From Stephania yunnanensis (Eukaryota; Streptophyta; Magnoliopsida; Ranunculales; Menispermaceae), in contig CM077581.1 of NCBI GenBank assembly GCA_039657365.1, forward strand, positions 13,675,501-13,739,500: 64,000 nt of DNA, written 5' to 3'. Both the position numbers and the translations under genes were made by a program. The stretch's first letter is position 1. Every line of letters starts with the position of its first letter. Below are positions 60,202 to 64,000 of this stretch, in pieces. The notes beneath the pieces were generated by a model. It did no database searches. It saw only the letters and a list, made by a program, of their open reading frames with translations, and was not told the origin of the DNA.

Positions 60202-60600
60202 TTATATAAAGAAATTATTATGATTCACTAAGTACAACCAAATTACTCTTCTCTCAGATACAGCTAGGGCGGCATGTATGCTTGGGAGCCAAAGACCGGA
60301 CCCTTCCTTGGCCAACACAGCAAAAGGTAGCTTGTAACGATTTGCCACAATTAACCCCATCTCCGGTAATGACAACCAATATTCTCTTTCGGCGGGGCTA
60401 TTGTAAAAGTTAATAGCATCTTTAACTCTACCATAGTCATTATCCTGAAACATATTCCCATAAATGGCCTCGTTCCTAACCAACTCTTCAAAAAAAACAA
60501 GCCGCGCCTGTCTCCATCCTTCATCACCTCCATAGCCTACCCATAATTTCCATCAAGATACATATCGACAGTGTTGATACGGTAAGTGCTCCATAATGGT
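60202..60600 (-). pseudogene. OTU-like domain of the MULE protein, catalytic Cys lost
   Basis: In frame one sees VDMYLDGNYG, stop, AMEVM; the family has D-G-(N/H)-C-G-F-R-A here, so the nucleophile Cys codon TGT has become TAT (near 60548-60550 on the plus strand) and the next-but-one codon is a stop. After a one-base frameshift near 60515 the domain continues well: RQARLVFFEELVRNEAIYG, INFYNSPAEREYWLSLPEMG, ANRYKLPFAVL, and the C-terminal His in LYLVNHNNFF. OTU domains are cysteine proteases, often deubiquitinases; plant FAR1/MULE-related proteins sometimes carry them. Listed apart from its parent gene because of the lost active site. Confidence 0.75.
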
Positions 60601-60689
60601 GGTATCTCATCAACTCTTCAACCATAGGGTTACCTTTCCTTTTCCATGACCCCTTCCTCGTGCACGTTTTGGAGATGAAGGTCCCTCAC

Positions 60690-60870
60690 TTGTTTGACTA
60701 ACATGAGTAGGCTGAATTGAACTTGATTGACTTGCCTGAGTAGGCTGAATTATTTAAGTTGGTTGACATGTCTGAGTTGGATGACTTGGCTGAGTTGCCT
60801 GAGTTGGTTGAAATGTTTGAGTTACCGGACTTGGCTGAGTTGAGTTACTTGGCTCACTTGCGTGGCTCCT
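60690..60870 (-). repeat. TQPS/TQ-rich repeat in the MULE-OTU linker
   Basis: On plus the pattern gagttg/gactt plus ggctga recurs about every 15-18 bp (for example gactaacatgagtaggctga, gacttgcctgagtaggctga). On minus it encodes STQPS, TQTFQPTQATQPS and QPTHVSQTS. It is a disordered spacer between transposase and OTU parts; one stop interrupts it. Confidence 0.8.
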
Positions 60871-62890
60871 TGCAGAAGCCTACGCCACAAACTTTTGATT
60901 TACTTTGGCCTCTGTGAACTCAAAAGCGGAAGGAGTTATTTTGGTGGATTTGTCAACTACAGGCTTCTTACCCTTCAACTTCTTCATTTTCAAGTTCTTG
61001 CTCTTCTTTTTGGGCATACCCTTAGTTGTGATTTCCTCATGCAATACAAAAATGATAGTCGATGCAGGGCAAGTGATTTCCCTTAGCTTCTGTATAATCT
61101 TCCCCTTCATGTCAGGATCGCTGCTCTTGTACTTAGCTTGTACACTTTCCATTTCAACTTGAAAAAGATAGTCTAACTCTCCATCCTATGGGGACTGAAT
61201 GGGGATCATGTTTAGTTTTTTCCAATGCGGATGGATTCATCAATACCGATAGGGCTACCATCAAGCATATACAAAGAGATTTCATGCGCATATGGCAAGC
61301 CATGAAGTGGCCCGCAACACACATCCACAAATGGAAGAATTATGGCCACCCCCCTCACTAACTGATCTTGCCTCCCTGCTGATTACATCCAATAGATGTG
61401 CATCGACAAAGCATATGATGTTACTGTACATGTGGTGTTGAAACTTGTGTGCTACTAGATGCATGAATCGATTGAATGATGCCTCCAAATTATTTTGTTG
61501 GTGCGTTACAACATTGTGTATTAAGTTGAAAACATCAGCAAAATGTCCCTAGGATGTCCCAAGCTTTCTCTTAAATACATTGTGAGCACCCTCAGCACGG
61601 TTAGTAGTCGCATTCCCAAAGTGTATTACCTTATTTATCCAAGCATAAATAAACTTCTCATTTTCATGTAACCACGTGTCCCTAATATAGTCATACAACC
61701 CCGGGACTCCACCATAATTGTCTTCTAGTTCCTTCAACCGACTATTATAACATGCCTTAGTTTGGGATTGCACCAAGTTTAGCCACATCTCATACCAACA
61801 ATCATAGTCCTCTTCGTTAGATAATAGATCTCTTATCTTTGCAACAATGTTTTTATTCACGTGCCATGAACAAAGTAAGTGGGCAGTGGTAGGGAACTCC
61901 TCCTCCATTGCCGCAACTAAACCCAATTCCCTATCTATCAAAATAACACTCGGAGGTTGCCACCCATCCATTAATGACTTCAACTGCCTAAGTGCCCATG
62001 CGTAGTTAGGCGTAGTCTCCTTCCCTAAAAAGCATGAGCTACTAAAAAGGTCTTATGTGTGGATGTGACTCCAACGATCTCAAGGAGCGGATACTTGTAT
62101 CGGTTTGTCTTGTGCGTGAGATCCATGATAAATACATGAGGAAAACAACGAATGAATTGCACTTAGTTGGGGTGGGCAAATAAAAGATCACTCACGCTAT
62201 ACGTGTTGGCCCAATAAGCATGTTGCTCATTGTAATTGAGCTTGTCCAGCTACTTCAGTAGAAGCTGCATTTTACTCTTGCCGTCGGTTTCAATCTTTCT
62301 CAACTTAGCCCTTTCGTTGTATATTGTCTTCATAACAATCACATTGTCCTTGTTTTGTCTCTTGATGTTACTTAAAATGTCCTTTGGTCGGGCACTTGTC
62401 TCGCTCGAGTCTTGTACAATGTATTTCTCAAGCACGCTGAGCCTCCCAGCAACAGATTGTCCAACCAATGAGTTATTGAAGCAATGGTTATGTACCCCAC
62501 ACACAACTCGAACGTGCCACAACTCATCAAGCTCATGCTTCACATTAATCTTAAACCCACATCCACACTTCTTTGTTCAGGTCATTTTTTATGTCCTCAC
62601 TGTCTTTATCTTTTATTGCTTTCAATACTCACCTTGTCTTTGGAACTTTCACTTGAAACGTTCCATACCTATCACAATCTATTAACAACCTTGATCGCTG
62701 CCTTGACTAGCGCCACCAGAATCATACTTCAATATAATCACTACAAAACCATATTTTTTTGCAGTCTCTTGGGCCCAACTGATTACACCCTCTCTACTCT
62801 TTAATGGAAATGTTTGTGTAAAATGCAATGTGAAGTCCATGAAGGCCTCGGTAGATGTACTTACTGTGTCACACGCAGTATCCTACATGA

Positions 62891-63875
62891 ACCAAACACA
62901 AACAATATTTAGTCAAGACACTATGACAAAAACAAATTAGACGAAAAATAGATTGTGGTGAAGGAACATGAATGAGACTTCATCTTAGGTGTCGGAGAAA
63001 GCTAACTAACACTTCCTTATAACTAACAACTTGAATTATCCGTAACATAGGTAGAAGTGGCGATTTTTGTAAACCAATTCGTATTGCCGTCTTTCGGAGT
63101 AATACGTGTTGAAGAGGTATTCTCGGCTCTGTCACTCCGCATAACACGGGATTGCAACCACCAATGGAGGTTCTTCCTCGATGACAAAAATAGAATAAAA
63201 ATGCAAAAAATACCTCTTCAACATCGGAGTGGCTTCGTTTTGATGAGTCCTTCGACATTTCACACCAAAAATCAACAACAAATCCCTAGACCTAGAATCT
63301 GACCAACCACCAACAACATTAGTGAAACGATGACCAAATAAATCGTAATAAACCATCACATGTTGGTGGATAACAAACTTACCAACTTGATTTCGATTGG
63401 ATCTCACCTGCTGGAGACGAGGGATTAGTGTTTGGGTAGAGTAGGATGGGGGTTTCAAATCGGTGGAGCGGTGATTGAGGAGATGAGGTGGGGTTTGCCC
63501 AAGCAAAAACTCTTGAGGGCCGCTAAGGGCACCCCACCATTTAATGAAGGCACCCAAAGTTTTTGTAAAAATTTTAACGAAAGTGGAAAATACCATTTTT
63601 CCTTTGTATATATATTGATTCAAACCCCACAAATCATTTTGACAAAGAAAAAAATGCACCCCACCACAAGGTTGAACCACAAAGCCACATTGCATTTGGC
63701 GAGCGTTGATCGATTCTTGCGGATTGACATCATCCAACAACGAGGTAACAATGTTTGACAACCATATTCGGGTTTTTTAGAACTGTTTAGTTGTGTATAA
63801 CTGTGAAAATGTTGATTTGTTTGTTAACGTGGGGTTCGGTAATTTCTTCAAATCCGAACTTGTTTCCATTATGTA
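62891..63875 (-). other. Upstream region of the MULE-OTU gene
   Basis: No domain is recognised. A 209-codon open frame on minus (63761-63132) shows no family resemblance and includes the leader-like Pro/Ser/Thr-rich piece near 63400-63500. At 63514-63566 the sequence ggccgctaagggcaccc...cacccaaagtttttgtaaaaa resembles 55495-55550 in the same orientation. Confidence 0.35.
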
Positions 63876-64000
63876 ATGGAAGATTGTACTGCTTCGGTGC
63901 CAGAGGAGGTCATACTTGAGATAATTTTGCAAATTTATTGTGTTTTTTTTGCGGTTATCCGAAGTTTCTGTGGATGTGCGCGTTTGTATCGGCCTCGCAG
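63876..64000 (+). CDS. Possible start of an F-box gene, cut by the window edge
   Basis: ATG 63876 (the upstream ATG at 63871 is followed at once by a stop) opens with MEDCTASVPEEVILEIILQI. The PEEVILEIIL stretch is the usual first helix of an F-box (consensus LP.E.I..IL.RLP), by which such proteins bind the SKP1 adaptor of SCF ubiquitin ligases. The following residues (YCVFFAVIRSF...) do not match the second half of the motif; a T-run at about 63942-63949 may hide a frameshift, or the gene may be a relic. Only 41 codons are visible, so the family call is tentative. Confidence 0.35.
   Translation, partial: MEDCTASVPEEVILEIILQIYCVFFAVIRSFCGCARLYRPR

Larger units (their letters stand above)
60202..62890 (-). 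pseudogene. MULE transposase fused to an OTU-like protease domain
   Basis: Minus strand. N-terminal zinc/DNA-binding part (62880-62500): FPLKSREGVISWAQETAKKYGFVV, then KKCGCGFKI and VVCGVHNHC. Next GQSVAGRLS, RPKDILSNIK and TIYNERAKLRK (62543-62250). The MULE DDE domain follows: FIMDLTHKTNRYKYPLLEIVG (first D), VILIDRELGLV (second D), HLLCSWHVNKNI, and TTNRAEGAHNVFKRKLG with the likely catalytic Glu. After it come a basic TKGMPKKKSK linker (61020 area), a TQPS/TQ repeat tail and GRGHGKGK. The C-terminus (60610-60202) is OTU-like: DGNYG, FFEELVRNEAIYG, MGLIVANRY and VNHNNFF. The OTU catalytic Cys is Tyr. Several stops and frameshifts. It would bind the element ends and move them. Confidence 0.85.
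55460..63770. mobile_element. MULE-type region with convergent PMD and transposase-OTU pseudogenes
   Basis: A PMD gene on plus (56201-58505) and a MULE transposase-OTU gene on minus (60202-62890) converge on a tandem repeat array (58825-59470). PMD-C genes are known companions of Mutator-like elements, so a single element is the simplest reading. I could not find convincing terminal inverted repeats or a 9-bp target duplication, so the limits given are approximate. Confidence 0.5.

Noticed and set aside
62236..62804. Plus-strand frames of 149 and 106 codons with membrane-like segments
   Set aside because: They are antisense to the MULE N-terminal domain, whose minus-strand reading has clear family motifs.
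63132..63761. 209-codon minus-strand frame upstream of the MULE gene
   Set aside because: Longest frame at the right end, but no recognisable motif, no good gene context and overlap with a plus frame of 108 codons; kept only as an unassigned upstream region.
1..64000. tRNA or rRNA genes
   Set aside because: I saw only short tRNA-complementary primer sites beside LTRs, no full tRNA with A and B boxes and no rRNA blocks. A tRNAscan run was not possible.

Overview
The window looks like nuclear DNA from a flowering plant, probably a eudicot. It is AT-rich, has no compact operons or ribosome binding sites, and consists almost entirely of decayed transposable elements nested in one another. The element types seen are plant ones: Athila-like and chromovirus-like Ty3/Gypsy elements with tRNA-Asp and tRNA-iMet primer sites, a Copia element, a TRIM, an RTE-type LINE family with (TTG)n tails, a Stowaway-like MITE, and a MULE/FAR1-type transposase beside a plant mobile domain (PMD) gene. 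I see no intact host gene. The only candidate is an F-box-like start cut off by the right edge. The species cannot be named from the sequence.

Layout. 1-19060: LTRs and a gag relic of a Gypsy element ('G'). Its 5' LTR was split by an 11.1 kb Athila-like element ('A', 1719-12795, minus strand, 5-bp target duplication agtac). A carries a 5'-truncated LINE ('LINE A', 9145-11422). The 3' LTR of G (15736-18127) runs tail to tail into an inverted LTR fragment. 19061-21748: a fragment of a second LTR family, then the 3' end of a third Athila copy ('C'). 21749-27911: Gypsy LTRs around a small internal relic with a chromodomain-like integrase end ('E'). 27912-33281: a minus-strand Gypsy relic ('D': gag, primer site and long LTR) containing a complete 909-bp TRIM. 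33282-42750: a second Athila-like element ('B', minus strand) holding a nearly full-length RTE LINE ('LINE B', 36409-39885, plus strand). 42751-49856: Gypsy LTR pieces, an isolated minus-strand Copia LTR, and a collapsed Copia element ('H') with a MITE in its 5' LTR. 49857-55460: microsatellite, a minus-strand Gypsy LTR region and unresolved relics. 55460-63770: a MULE-type region with two convergent pseudogenes, a PMD gene (plus) and a MULE transposase fused to an OTU-like cysteine protease domain (minus), separated by about four 155-bp tandem repeats. 63876-64000: possible F-box start.

Every coding region carries stop codons or frameshifts, so nothing here works as an operating gene set. 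The window is mainly a record of insertion, recombination and C-to-T decay. The points most worth a second look are the PMD + MULE-OTU combination, a covarying 42-bp hairpin array in the 5' leader of LINE B, a roughly 20-bp-spaced array of TAGCGCGCTA palindromes in Gypsy LTRs, and two Athila copies that both have gag, protease and a downstream ORF but no reverse transcriptase or integrase.
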